A stretch of 50,147 nt of DNA from Chitinilyticum litopenaei DSM 21440 (GCF_000428145.1 NZ_ATZJ01000032.1:1-50147); one strand, 5' to 3'. Positions 25,632 through 36,543 are shown, counted from the first letter of the stretch. Numbers and translations are program-made. Notes: generated by a model not told the origin, from the sequence alone.

Positions 25632-26177
25632 TCAATCGCAGTCCTGATAGCCGCCCAGCGTGCCACAGCAGGTGCAGCGAAAGAGGTAGGCCGTTGGCGA
25701 GCCGTCCTTGTCGAGCGCGTTGAAAAACTCATCCCAGTCGGGGCCGTCGTCCAGGCCGGCGTCATTCTGGATGGCGAGAATGGCCTCCTGTCCCAGCGCT
25801 TGCAGTTCACTCTTGCCCGCGCGGCCGATAAATGCCGCCGCGCCTTGGCAATGGCTCCACCAGCGTTCCTGTTGCCAGCCTGCAAAACCGGGAGTGCGAT
25901 AGGCGATTTCTTCCCGTACGGCGTCGGCTACGTCGTCCCACTCCCCGCCGCCGCCAATGCCGGCTTCATCGGTGAAGCTGGCGTCGAATTGCGCATGCGC
26001 CGAGCCGTCCGCGATGCACCAGGGGCACAGGGCGTTGTCCAGTTCTTCTTCGGAGTACACGGGGCCGGTATAGATGTAACCGCGGCTCTGGCTGCAGCAG
26101 GCGCATTCGTCGTCAGCGGCAATGATGGCGCCAGTGGCGAGCGGATCGGGGTGATATTTGAAGGTGGGGAGGGCCAT
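25632..26177 (-). CDS. cbrC: CbrC family protein (UPF0167)
   Basis: 181 residues, typical length. N-terminal LPTFKYHPDPLATGAI is the family signature, followed by Cys pairs ECACCSQ, CPWCIADG and a C-terminal CTCCGTLGGYQDCD, which suggest zinc binding. Central AYRTPGFAGWQQERWWSHC is also characteristic. E. coli CbrC belongs to the CreBC regulon and gives tolerance to colicin E2; the biochemical role is unknown. Same strand as the next unrecognised gene, 93 bases apart. Confidence 0.88.
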   Translation of the reverse strand: MALPTFKYHPDPLATGAIIAADDECACCSQSRGYIYTGPVYSEEELDNALCPWCIADGSAHAQFDASFTDEAGIGGGGEWDDVADAVREEIAYRTPGFAGWQQERWWSHCQGAAAFIGRAGKSELQALGQEAILAIQNDAGLDDGPDWDEFFNALDKDGSPTAYLFRCTCCGTLGGYQDCD

Positions 26178-26231
26178 GCTGTAATCCTTGAAAGTGTGCT
26201 CTCGCTGCGGGCTGAGTTTTATGTTCCATGC

Positions 26232-26257
26232 GTACGAATACGCTGCGCTATTCGTAC
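26232..26257. terminator. Hairpin downstream of the 196-residue hypothetical gene
   Basis: GTACGAATA (26232-26240) and TATTCGTAC (26249-26257) form a 9-bp perfect stem with an 8-base loop. There is no T run, so it is a weak terminator candidate or an RNA processing hairpin. Confidence 0.4.
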
Positions 26258-26270
26258 CTGCGCGGGCTGA

Positions 26271-26861
26271 TCAAGCTGCAAGCAATTCATCAAACGGATA
26301 GATGCCGCGCAGATCGACTCGCTCGCTGTCCTGTCTGATGTGTTGTGCATGCTCGGCAATCAGCGTCATGGCCTGGCTGGCGGGGAAGGCTTCCGAGCCG
26401 CCCATGGCGGCGATGAACAGTAGTTCGCCAATCTGCGTGATGCGGCGCATCACTGCAATGTCGACGTCGCCGTTGCTCAAGGCCTGATCGATCTTGTCCG
26501 TCTTGATCATCGAGCCGCGCAAGCGCCGCGCGATGACCCTGGCGCTGATCTCCGGGTCGTCACTTTCGGCAACCATGGCCTCCTCTTTTTGACGCAACGC
26601 GATCTGCTGCGCATTGCTTGTACCGCCAAGCCGGGCTGCCGGCACGACATGGCCGAGTTTGGTGGACTCCCAGTTCGCCATGTTTCCGGGAGGGCAGGCC
26701 GCCAGTTGCTCGCTCAGCTGCCGGCTGGGCTCGGCCAGCTCGAAGACATAGGCATAGAGCAGCGCTTTTGCCGCGCGCTCAATGCTTTCGGCGTCGCGTG
26801 GATTGAGCTGGCTGGCTGCTGCGGCGCAGCCTTGCAGGATGATTGCAATCGGGGTGTTCAT
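26271..26861 (-). CDS. Hypothetical protein
   Basis: 196 residues, no signal peptide, no transmembrane segment. Predicted mostly helical: DAESIERAAKALLYAYVFELAEPSRQLSEQL, then a polar linker and helices around ARVIARRLRGSMIKTDKIDQAL and AVMRRITQIGELLFIAAMGGSEA. I do not recognise the family. It lies just upstream of cbrC on the same strand and next to the imported malQ-tail segment. A start without a visible ribosome binding site lowers confidence slightly. Confidence 0.7.
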   Translation of the reverse strand: MNTPIAIILQGCAAAASQLNPRDAESIERAAKALLYAYVFELAEPSRQLSEQLAACPPGNMANWESTKLGHVVPAARLGGTSNAQQIALRQKEEAMVAESDDPEISARVIARRLRGSMIKTDKIDQALSNGDVDIAVMRRITQIGELLFIAAMGGSEAFPASQAMTLIAEHAQHIRQDSERVDLRGIYPFDELLAA

Positions 26862-26905
26862 GGTTTCATGTCTTAAGATCGAGAGGGGTATCAGAGACGG
26901 CTTAT

Positions 26906-26954
26906 GGGTATTGCCTTGCGAGACTTTATGGCAAAGGGCTGTGGTGCAATACCC
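26906..26954. repeat. Palindromic repeat family P, copy 4
   Basis: GGGTATTGC (26906-26914) pairs with GCAATACCC (26946-26954). It sits seven bases after the stop codon of the malQ-tail fragment, matching the position of copy 5 after the true malQ. Confidence 0.8.
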
Positions 26955-26960
26955 TTGGGC

Positions 26961-27194
26961 TTATTCCTGCGGCAGTGTCAGCCCATTGCGCCCGTACAGC
27001 TGGCTCAAGTACTTCAGCCCCTCGGCCTGTCCGGAGGTAAGCGCGTCGGCACTAAAGTTCGGGAAGTAGGCATCTGCATACATCGGCTGCAGAAATGCGT
27101 GGCTGGCAATGATGCTATTCGAGATTTTCATAGTGATTTCCATGGGTAGTCTGCAAAGCCCGCTGTGATTTCGCTGATCGATTTCGAGTTTCAT
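26961..27194 (-). pseudogene. Chimeric ORF carrying a second malQ 3' end
   Basis: 77 codons. The last 30 residues, FSADALTSGQAEGLKYLSQL and YGRNGLTLPQ plus one residue, are identical to the end of MalQ (residues 506-535) encoded at 28455, while the DNA differs at many positions, nearly all synonymous. The first 46 residues are unrelated to MalQ (start KLEIDQRNHSG). This is best read as the leftover tail of a diverged malQ joined to foreign DNA; whether the short ORF is translated is unknown, and it has no ribosome binding site. Confidence 0.75.
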
Positions 27195-27305
27195 GTTTAT
27201 TCAATCGTTTAATCATCCGACTGGTCATGTATCAGTTTCGGCGTTGGGTGTTTTTGATCAAGATGAACATGTTTACAATATTTGAATCTACGCGGGCTAC
27301 TCTAA

Positions 27306-28328
27306 TTAATGGTAGGTAGAGGGGTATTGGCGTTTCAAATTGAGTACCTCATCTATGAACCGGCTGGTTGAAAAACCCCCTCGACTATTTCCGCAAAATT
27401 TCCCGTTTTTGTTTTCCACGAAATGTGTGGATGTGGCAAGGATTGAATTGTCGCGCAAGTCTTTGATGGTCACTGTGGCGCCGTAAATGCTGAGCCGATC
27501 GGAGGTGTTGTAAAAAACGGTTTTGACTTCGTACTCACTCTCTAATTTCTCGGTCGGGATGCCCCGGCGATTTTCAAGGGTATATTTCAAGTATTTACCA
27601 GGATTTTCCTCATCCCTTGTTTCATAAAAAAGTAGCAGGCCACTATTTATGCTGCCGTCTCCCAGAGTTCCAACACTGTTTGTGTGAGTAAAATTTTTCG
27701 GGGCGGTAATTATTTCTCGTTCCCAGGCTGGGTCATAAAAAATACCACTCACATCACTCGTACGTTTGAATATCTGCTCGCCTGATGAGGCGCATCTTCG
27801 CTGGAATTCTTTAGCCCGTTCTTTGTTTACGATGTAAATGGAGTTTTCTGACGTAAGGTAGTAGCCTGTATATGCGGTAAGCAATGCGATACCGATTGAC
27901 GTAGAGGCCGCTATGACTAGCCAGTCTTTGCTGCCAAGTATTCGTAGCAATTGCCCGGCCGAAAATACAGCAAGTGATGTGACCCACAGGGTATACCCCC
28001 AGCCGTAGGATGTGATCGGGGAGTGCGAGTTTCCATTCGCCATCTCTTTGTAAAGCAGGAATGAGAGTGCCAGCGCAAGGGCACTTAATCCAAGAAGGCA
28101 GGATTTCCTGATCTGATTTTTATAAATCAGTGCGGCCAGAAATAGTGGATTAGCAAACCATGAGAAGTGGCCATCGAAAGGGCCTATCCAGCCAGATATC
28201 AAATAAAGCAGAGCTGGGACTGAATCGAAATCACCGCTGGTGTAAACCGCAGGCAGGAGCAGGCAAGACAAGAAAATCAGGATGCTGAGGGGGATGTGGA
28301 GGGTGCTTGCGTCCCACTTGAATTTCAA
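27306..28328 (-). CDS. Hypothetical membrane protein on an AT-rich segment
   Basis: 340 residues. Five or so hydrophobic helices in the first 160 residues (IPLSILIFLSCLLLPAVY; NPLFLAALIY; CLLGLSALALALSFLLY; LWVTSLAVFSAGQLLRIL; WLVIAASTSIGIALLTAY) and then a 170-residue domain presumed to be outside, rich in charged and aromatic residues, with FCGNSRGGFSTSRFIDEVL near the end. Two Cys (RRCASS and KFCGNS) could pair. Base composition is clearly richer in A/T than the neighbours. Not recognised. Together with the malQ-tail fragment it forms an inserted block. Confidence 0.8.
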   Translation of the reverse strand: MKFKWDASTLHIPLSILIFLSCLLLPAVYTSGDFDSVPALLYLISGWIGPFDGHFSWFANPLFLAALIYKNQIRKSCLLGLSALALALSFLLYKEMANGNSHSPITSYGWGYTLWVTSLAVFSAGQLLRILGSKDWLVIAASTSIGIALLTAYTGYYLTSENSIYIVNKERAKEFQRRCASSGEQIFKRTSDVSGIFYDPAWEREIITAPKNFTHTNSVGTLGDGSINSGLLLFYETRDEENPGKYLKYTLENRRGIPTEKLESEYEVKTVFYNTSDRLSIYGATVTIKDLRDNSILATSTHFVENKNGKFCGNSRGGFSTSRFIDEVLNLKRQYPSTYH

Positions 28329-28397
28329 ATTAATACTCCTTGCGTGCTCGAAATTTCGCAGTTGTGCTCGGTGTTATTCTGCCTTGTCTGTATTTTT

Positions 28398-28450
28398 ATG
28401 GGTATTGCCCTGCATTCCTTTAAAATGAATGGCTACATGGCAATACCCAT
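28398..28450. repeat. Palindromic repeat family P, copy 5 (best palindrome)
   Basis: ATGGGTATTGCC (28398-28409) and GGCAATACCCAT (28439-28450) are perfect complements. The inner part TGCATTC-CTTTAAAA-TGAATGGC extends the stem. It lies right after the malQ stop and would act as a hairpin in malQ mRNA. Confidence 0.85.
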
Positions 28451-28454
28451 GGTT

Positions 28455-30065
28455 TTATGCCTGTGGTAGCGTCAGCCCATTGCGCCCGTACAGCTGGCTC
28501 AGGTACTTCAGCCCTTCGGCCTGTCCGCTGGTGAGCGCGTCGGCGCTGAAGCGGTACTGCCAGTTGCCGCTGGCCTTGCCCGGCTTATTCATCCGGGCGC
28601 TCGTGCCCTGGCCGAGTACGTCCTGCACCGGTGCGATGGCGAAGAGGGCGCTGGTGGACCACGCCAGCCGGATCAGATCCCAGCCTGCGGCTTCGCCCGA
28701 GGTGTTCAGATAGCGGCGGAAGTAGTCGCGCGCCTTGTCATTGGCCACGCCATACCAGCCCAGCGTGGTGTCGTTGTCGTGTGTGCCGGTGTAGACCACC
28801 GTGCGGCTGTCCGGATAGTTGTGCGGCAGGTGGTCGCTGGCCGCGTCGGCATCGAAGGCAAACTGCAGCACCTTCATGCCGGGCAGGCCCAGCTTTTCGC
28901 GCAAGGCGGTGACGTCCGGCGTGATGATGCCGAGGTCTTCGGCGATGATGGGCAGGTTTTTGCCCAGTGCCTTTTCGATGGCCGCAAACAGCGCCTTGCC
29001 CGGCGATTTTTTCCACTGGCCGTTCACCGCCGTGGCTTCGCCGAACGGCACCGCCCAGTAAGCGGCAAAGGCGCGGAAGTGGTCGATGCGCACGATGTCG
29101 GTGGTGGCGAGCAGTGCGGCGATGCGGTCTATCCACCAGGCAAAGTCCTGCTCCTGATGCCTGGGCCAGTCGTACAGCGGGTTGCCCCAGAGCTGGCCGG
29201 TGGCGGAAAAATAATCGGGCGGTACGCCGGCGACTTCATTCGGGTCGCCGGCGGCATCGAGGCAGAAGAGGGATTGGTTTGCCCACACGTCAGCCGAATC
29301 GAAGGCGACGAAAATCGGAATATCACCGATCAGCCGGATTCCGCGCTCATTGGCGTAGGTCTTGAGTTGCGCCCACTGGCGGAAGAACAGGAACTGCAGG
29401 AACTGATAAAAGGGCACGTCATCGGCCAGCGTCTTGCGCCAGTGGCTCAATGCCTTGGGAGTGCGTGCGGCTAGCTCCTTGGGCCAGGAATTCCATACCG
29501 CGCCGTAGTAGCAGTCCTTGATCTGGTTGTCGCTCAATCGCCCGGCCAGGCGCTGGTAGTAGCTCTGGTACTCGGGCGTTTCGTAATCGTTCTGCCGTGC
29601 GGCGATGAAGTGGAATTTGCAGGCGACAAACAGCGCATAGTCATCCAGCCAGGCGTGCTGCTTGCAGAAGGTTGCGAACTCCTTTTTCAAGGCGGCAGGC
29701 GGGCTGACCTGATAGTTGCGCCATGCCGCACGCAGCACGGTCATTTTCCACGGGATGACGCTGCCGTAATCGATGCGCTGCGCATCAAACGCGAGCGCCG
29801 GGATGTCGGCGTCAGTGAGCAGGCCGTCGGCGATCAGCAGCTCGGGGCTGATCAGGTAGTGGTTGCCGGCAAAGGTGGAAAACGACTGGTAGGGCGAGTC
29901 GCCGTAGCTGGTCACGCCCAGCGGCAGCACTTGCCACAGCGTTTGGCCGGCCGTCTGCAGAAAGTCGGCAAAGCGGTAGGCGGCGGGGCCGAGATCGCCG
30001 ATGCCGTAGGGCGAGGGCAGGGAGGTGATGTGGGCCAGCAGGCCGGAAGCGCGGCTGAAGGTCAT
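28455..30065 (-). CDS. malQ: 4-alpha-glucanotransferase (amylomaltase)
   Basis: 536 residues, GH77 family, normal for the bacterial amylomaltase without an N-terminal extension. Catalytic residues by motif: nucleophile Asp328 in VRIDHFRAF, acid/base Glu376 in IAEDLG, and Asp430 in GTHDNDT. AGGGA precedes the ATG at 30065. It transfers alpha-1,4-glucan segments between maltodextrins, releasing glucose, and recycles the short chains from GlgX and GlgP. It is divergent from glgB, so the two arms of glucan metabolism share a control region. Confidence 0.96.
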   Translation of the reverse strand: MTFSRASGLLAHITSLPSPYGIGDLGPAAYRFADFLQTAGQTLWQVLPLGVTSYGDSPYQSFSTFAGNHYLISPELLIADGLLTDADIPALAFDAQRIDYGSVIPWKMTVLRAAWRNYQVSPPAALKKEFATFCKQHAWLDDYALFVACKFHFIAARQNDYETPEYQSYYQRLAGRLSDNQIKDCYYGAVWNSWPKELAARTPKALSHWRKTLADDVPFYQFLQFLFFRQWAQLKTYANERGIRLIGDIPIFVAFDSADVWANQSLFCLDAAGDPNEVAGVPPDYFSATGQLWGNPLYDWPRHQEQDFAWWIDRIAALLATTDIVRIDHFRAFAAYWAVPFGEATAVNGQWKKSPGKALFAAIEKALGKNLPIIAEDLGIITPDVTALREKLGLPGMKVLQFAFDADAASDHLPHNYPDSRTVVYTGTHDNDTTLGWYGVANDKARDYFRRYLNTSGEAAGWDLIRLAWSTSALFAIAPVQDVLGQGTSARMNKPGKASGNWQYRFSADALTSGQAEGLKYLSQLYGRNGLTLPQA

Positions 30066-30336
30066 GGGCTATCCCTGAATTTAATATTGTAATATTTTGG
30101 TAAGTAATATTTCGGTAAACTGCGCGGTAAGCAAGGCGCAGCCTGTCGCATATTGTGCTGCAGCAAGCCGGCAATGCTGGCCTGCATCGCCCGTTATGTG
30201 GCATTTTTGCTGGAAGCGCAAGCGTTTCCCCCGGGAAATGCCAGCTTACGAATATGGTGTATCAGCTGACAAATAGAAGGCTCGCCTGAGCCTTGCGTCG
30301 GGCGCCGAATAAAAACAATGACCAGCGAGGATTGAT
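30066..30336. promoter_or_regulatory. Divergent malQ-glgB control region with tandem 15-bp repeats
   Basis: GTAATATTTTGGTAA (30089-30103) is followed directly by GTAATATTTCGGTAA (30104-30118), one mismatch, close to the malQ start. Further on, GGAAGCGCAAGCGTTTCC (30212-30229) is a partial palindrome of LacI/GalR-operator type. Both could bind regulators; neither is proven. GAGGA precedes the glgB ATG. Confidence 0.45.
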
Positions 30337-32539
<2,203 letters not shown>

Positions 32540-32547
<8 letters not shown>

Positions 32548-34519
32548 TCAGGCTGTGAGCCTATCAACCGGGCTGCCATATCCGCTGGGTGCGACGCCGG
32601 ACGCGCGCGGGGTGAACTTCGCGCTCTATGCCGGCGCGGCCAGCGGCGTGACGCTGTGCCTGTTCGATGCGAATGGCGCGCAGGAACAGGCCCGCTACGC
32701 ACTGACCCAGTGTGAGAACGGGGTATGGTTTGGCAGACTCGATGGTGTAAAGGCCGGGGCTGTATACGGCTATAGAGTAAGTGGCGAGTGGGCGCCCGAG
32801 CGCGGCCTGCGCCACAATCCCGAACTGCTGCTGCTCGACCCGTATGCCCGCGACGTCGTCGGCGAATTCGGCAAGACGCCGCTGCTGGCGCGCGTGACTG
32901 CCGAAACGTATGACTGGGGCGACGATACGCCGCCGCGCACGCCCTGGGGCGAGACGGTGATCTACGAAGCGCATGTGCGCGGCCTGACCATGCGGCATCC
33001 GGAGATTCCGGCCGAGCTGCGCGGCAGCTACGCGGCGCTGGCGCACCCGGCGATCATCGCGCACCTGCAAAAGCTTGGCGTCACCGCCATCGAGCTGCTG
33101 CCGGTGCAGTACTTTCTGGATGAGCCGCGGCTCATCGATCTCGGTCTGAAAAACTACTGGGGTTACAACCCGCTGGCCTGGTTTGCGCCGGCATCGCGCT
33201 ATTGGTCGGGCCGGGCCGGCACCACGCCGCTGTCGGAGTTCCGCGACGCGGTGAAGGCGCTGCACGCCGCCGGCATCGAGGTAGTACTCGATGTGGTGTT
33301 CAACCACACGGCAGAGCTGGATGCGCCGGGGCCGGTGCTGGGCTATCGCGGCATCGATAACGCTGCCTATTACGTGCTCAACGGTCATGGCGAGTATGAG
33401 AACTGGACCGGCTGCGGCAATGTGTTGAACCTCTCGCATCCGCGTGTGGTGCAGCTGGTGATGGATGCGCTGCGCTACTGGGTCGGCGAATGCCATGTCG
33501 ACGGCTTCCGCTTCGACCTGGCGCCGATTCTGGGGCGTGTCAACGGCGGCTTCAGCGCGCTTGCGCCCTTGCTGGTGGCGATGCAGCAGGATCCGCTGCT
33601 GACCCGGGTCAAGCTGATCGCCGAGCCGTGGGACATCGGCCCGGGCGGCTACCAGCTTGGTCAGTTCCCTGCCGGCTGGGGCGAGTGGAACGATCAGTAC
33701 CGCGACGCCATGCGCCAGTTCTGGCTGCACGACGGCGTGAATCGCGCCCTGTTCGCACGCCGCTTCGCTGCTTCCAGTGACCGTTTCCAGCATGGCGGAC
33801 GCGCACCGCAGGCCAGCGTGAATTTCCTGACCGCGCACGACGGTTTCACCCTGCGCGATCTCGTCAGCTACAACCACAAGCACAACCTCGCCAACAAGGA
33901 ACACAACCGCGACGGCCATTCGCACAATCTGTCGTGGAATTGTGGCGTCGAAGGCCCGAGCGACGACGCCGGCATCAACACGCTGCGCGAGCGCGCGCAG
34001 AAAGCGTTGCTGGCGACGCTGCTGCTCAGCCAGGGCACGCCGATGCTGCTGGCCGGCGACGAGCTGGGCCACAGCCAGCAGGGCAACAACAACGCCTATT
34101 GCCAGGACAACGACATCACCTGGCTCAACTGGCAGAACGCCCAGTCCGGGCTGGCCGATTACGTTGCTGAACTGATCGCCATTCGCAAAAGCTGCCCGGC
34201 ACTCACCAGCAATCACTGGTGGCGCGGCGCCGAAGCGGGCGAATCCGCCGACGTGCAGTGGCTCAACCCCTCTGGTGATGCGCTGCACCCGCACGACTGG
34301 GAAGACGCGGCCGGGCGCGCAATGATGATCCTGCTGGCGGGTGACTTGCTGATCCTGCTCAATGCCTCGGCGCACCAGTTGCATTTTCATTTGCCGGCCG
34401 GTGGCTGGCAGCTGAGGCTGGCCAGTACTGGCGATGCCCAGACTTCACACAAACTGCACGACTGCCGCGTCGCCGCGCGCAGCGTGACCGTACTCACCCG
34501 CTTTGATGGACAGGAATGA
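32540..34519 (+). CDS. glgX: Glycogen debranching enzyme GlgX
   Basis: 659 residues from the ATG at 32540; an in-frame GTG two codons earlier is less likely. GH13 isoamylase-type: N-terminal CBM48-like segment, then the barrel with Asp326 (GFRFDLA), Glu362 (IAEPWD) and Asp434 (TAHDGF). The bacterial GlgX removes short branches left by phosphorylase, giving maltotetraose-size chains for MalQ. It overlaps glgB and is followed by pgm after four bases, so all three are clearly one transcript. Confidence 0.95.
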
Positions 34520-34523
34520 ACGC

Positions 34524-36152
34524 ATGAGCAAGACCATTGCCACCACGGCCTTTGCCGGCCAGCGCCCCGGTACCTCCGGCCTGCGCAAGAAAGTGACCGT
34601 CTTCCAGCAGCCGCACTATCTGGAAAACTTCGTGCAGGCGATTTTTGATTCGGTGCCGGAACTCGATGGCGGCGTGCTGGTAGTCGGCGGCGACGGCCGC
34701 TATTACAACCGCACGGCGATCCAGACCATCCTGAAAATGGCCGCTGCCAACGGCGTGGCGAAAGTGCTGGTGGGCAAGGGCGGGATTCTCTCCACGCCGG
34801 CAGCCAGCTGCGTAATCCGCAAATACGGCGCGGTCGGCGGCATCGTGCTGTCGGCCTCGCACAATCCGGGTGGCCCGGATGGCGATTTCGGCATCAAGTA
34901 CAACATCGGCAACGGCGGTCCGGCCCCGGAAGCGGTAACCGAAGCCATTTACGCACGCACGCAGACGATTGCCGAATACAGGCTGGCCGACGCAGCGGAT
35001 TACAACCTCGACACGTTGGGCGAAGGCCAGCTCGCCGGCATGCAGGTCGTGGTGCTCGATTCCGTGCTCGACTACAGCGAGCTGATGGCCAGCCTGTTCG
35101 ATTTCGCCGCGATTCGCGCCTGGTTCGCCGCTGGCCACCGCATGCGTTTCGACGGCCTGTCCGCCGTGTCCGGCCCGTACGCGAAGCACATCATCGAGGG
35201 CGTGCTCGGCGCGCCAGCCGGCACCGTCGTCAACGGCGAGCCGCTGGAAGACTTCGGCGGCCATCATCCCGATCCGAACCCGGCTCATGCGCACGAGCTG
35301 ATGGAAGTGATGTTTGCTGAAAATGCGCCGGATCTGGGCGCCGCCAGCGACGGCGACGCCGACCGCAACATGATCGTCGGCAAGAAGCTGGCGGTGACCC
35401 CGTCCGACTCGCTGGCCATCATGGCGGCGAACGCCACGCTGATCCCGGGCTACAAGGATGGCCTGGCCGGCGTGGCGCGCTCGATGCCGACTTCGCAGGC
35501 GGTTGATGTCGTCGCCAAGGCGCTGGGCATCGAAGCATTCGAAACCCCTACCGGCTGGAAATTCTTCGGCAATCTGCTGGACGCCAACCGCGCCACGCTG
35601 TGCGGCGAAGAGTCGTATGGCACCAGCTCCAACCACGTGCGCGAGAAGGACGGCGTGTGGGCGGTGCTGTTCTGGCTGAACCTGCTGGCCGCCACGGGCA
35701 AGAGCGTGACCGAACTGGTGAGTGCGCACTGGGCGCGATTCGGGCGGCACTTCTATTCGCGCCACGATTTCGAGGGGCTGGATACCGAAGCGGCCAATGG
35801 CCTGATGGAGCATCTGCGCGCGCTCGTCGGCACGCTGGCCGGCCAGACGCTGCGCGGCCATACCGTGCAGATGGCCGACGACTTTGCCTACACCGATCCG
35901 ATTGATGGCTCGGTATCGAAAAAGCAGGGTGTGCGCATTTTGTTTGCAGACGGCAGCCGCATTGTCTATCGCCTGTCCGGCACCGGCACCGAAGGCGCCA
36001 CGCTGCGCGTGTATCTGGAGCGCTATGTGGCCGATGCCGCGGGGCACGGTGAGGACACCCAGTCGGCACTGGCGGCGCTGATCACGATCTCGCGCGAGCT
36101 GGCGCAGATCGAAGCGCGTACCGGCCGCACCGAGCCGACTGTTGTAACGTGA
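34524..36152 (+). CDS. pgm: Phosphoglucomutase (alpha-D-glucose-specific)
   Basis: 542 residues from the ATG at 34524 with AGGAATG upstream. Phosphohexomutase family of the eukaryote-like type: TSGLRKKVTVFQQPHYLENFVQA at the N-terminus, the catalytic phosphoserine loop LSASHNPGG, the metal loop DGDADRNM, the sugar-binding CGEESYGTSSNH and the C-terminal phosphate-binding RLSGTGTEGATLR. It interconverts glucose-1-phosphate and glucose-6-phosphate, linking GlgP and GlgC to central metabolism. Confidence 0.96.
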   Translation: MSKTIATTAFAGQRPGTSGLRKKVTVFQQPHYLENFVQAIFDSVPELDGGVLVVGGDGRYYNRTAIQTILKMAAANGVAKVLVGKGGILSTPAASCVIRKYGAVGGIVLSASHNPGGPDGDFGIKYNIGNGGPAPEAVTEAIYARTQTIAEYRLADAADYNLDTLGEGQLAGMQVVVLDSVLDYSELMASLFDFAAIRAWFAAGHRMRFDGLSAVSGPYAKHIIEGVLGAPAGTVVNGEPLEDFGGHHPDPNPAHAHELMEVMFAENAPDLGAASDGDADRNMIVGKKLAVTPSDSLAIMAANATLIPGYKDGLAGVARSMPTSQAVDVVAKALGIEAFETPTGWKFFGNLLDANRATLCGEESYGTSSNHVREKDGVWAVLFWLNLLAATGKSVTELVSAHWARFGRHFYSRHDFEGLDTEAANGLMEHLRALVGTLAGQTLRGHTVQMADDFAYTDPIDGSVSKKQGVRILFADGSRIVYRLSGTGTEGATLRVYLERYVADAAGHGEDTQSALAALITISRELAQIEARTGRTEPTVVT

Positions 36153-36159
36153 TATTGCT

Positions 36160-36206
36160 GGGTATGTGGCCTTAGCCATTCTTCGCATTTGGCTTTGGCC
36201 ATATAC
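36160..36206. repeat. Palindromic repeat family P, copy 6
   Basis: GGGTATGTGGCC (left) and GGCTTTGGCCATATAC (right) form an imperfect palindrome directly after the pgm stop. The sequence beyond the right arm (TACATGTTGATGTATGTG) is shared with copy 1. Confidence 0.65.
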
Positions 36207-36242
36207 ATGTTGATGTATGTGTGTTTCTGCTGCAACAGCCAA

Positions 36243-36380
36243 GCTGATTGGCAAGATCGCTTCAGCTTTCTTGCCGTCATTCCGGCGAAGGCCGGAATCC
36301 AGAGGGGTTAACGAAACGTTTGCAGTCTGGATGCCGGGCTGTTTGTGAATGCTTGCTGAGGCAGCTATCTATTGATCGGG
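36243..36380 (-). repeat. MITE-like family M, copy B (older, deleted copy)
   Basis: In reverse orientation it matches the element at 41867-42018 over nearly its whole length: TTCAGCTTTCTTGCCGTC, GGCGAAGGCCGGAATCCAGA, GTTAACGAAACGTTTGCAGT and GAATGCTTGCTGAG. It lacks about 20 bases in the middle. The terminal repeats are eroded (CTGATTGG) and no target duplication is seen. Confidence 0.8.
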
Positions 36381-36398
36381 CCCTCTGATGTTTTCACT

Positions 36399-36455
36399 CG
36401 TAGGAGCGAGCTTGCTCGCGATCAGCAAGGCTTCGCGAGCAAGCTCGCTCCTACG
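36399..36455. repeat. REP doublet (Pseudomonas-like, REPIN type)
   Basis: Two 23-bp arms, 36399-36421 and 36433-36455, are exact reverse complements with an 11-base loop. The arm contains GTAGGAGCGAGCTTGCTCGC, very like the REP sequences of Pseudomonas. Such pairs are spread by RAYT transposases; no RAYT gene is in this window. Confidence 0.85.
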
Positions 36456-36543
36456 GAAATGCAAACTTCTGGAGGGGTGGATTAATAATCAGAAAAACCA
36501 ATAGGGCGGCAAGCCCATCGAGAACGAGGAAGGGAGAACAACC

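Larger units (their letters stand above)
36153..36543. other. pgm-glgC gap of 391 bases built of three unrelated repeats
   Basis: No gene. From left to right: palindrome family P copy 6 (36160-36206), MITE-like family M copy B (36243-36380) and a REP-like doublet (36399-36455), then about 90 bases with the glgC ribosome binding site (GGGAG). Any promoter for glgC is not obvious. Confidence 0.75.

Noticed and set aside
32564..36254. Long antisense frames over glgX and pgm
   Set aside because: Same reason; the sense genes have full catalytic motifs.
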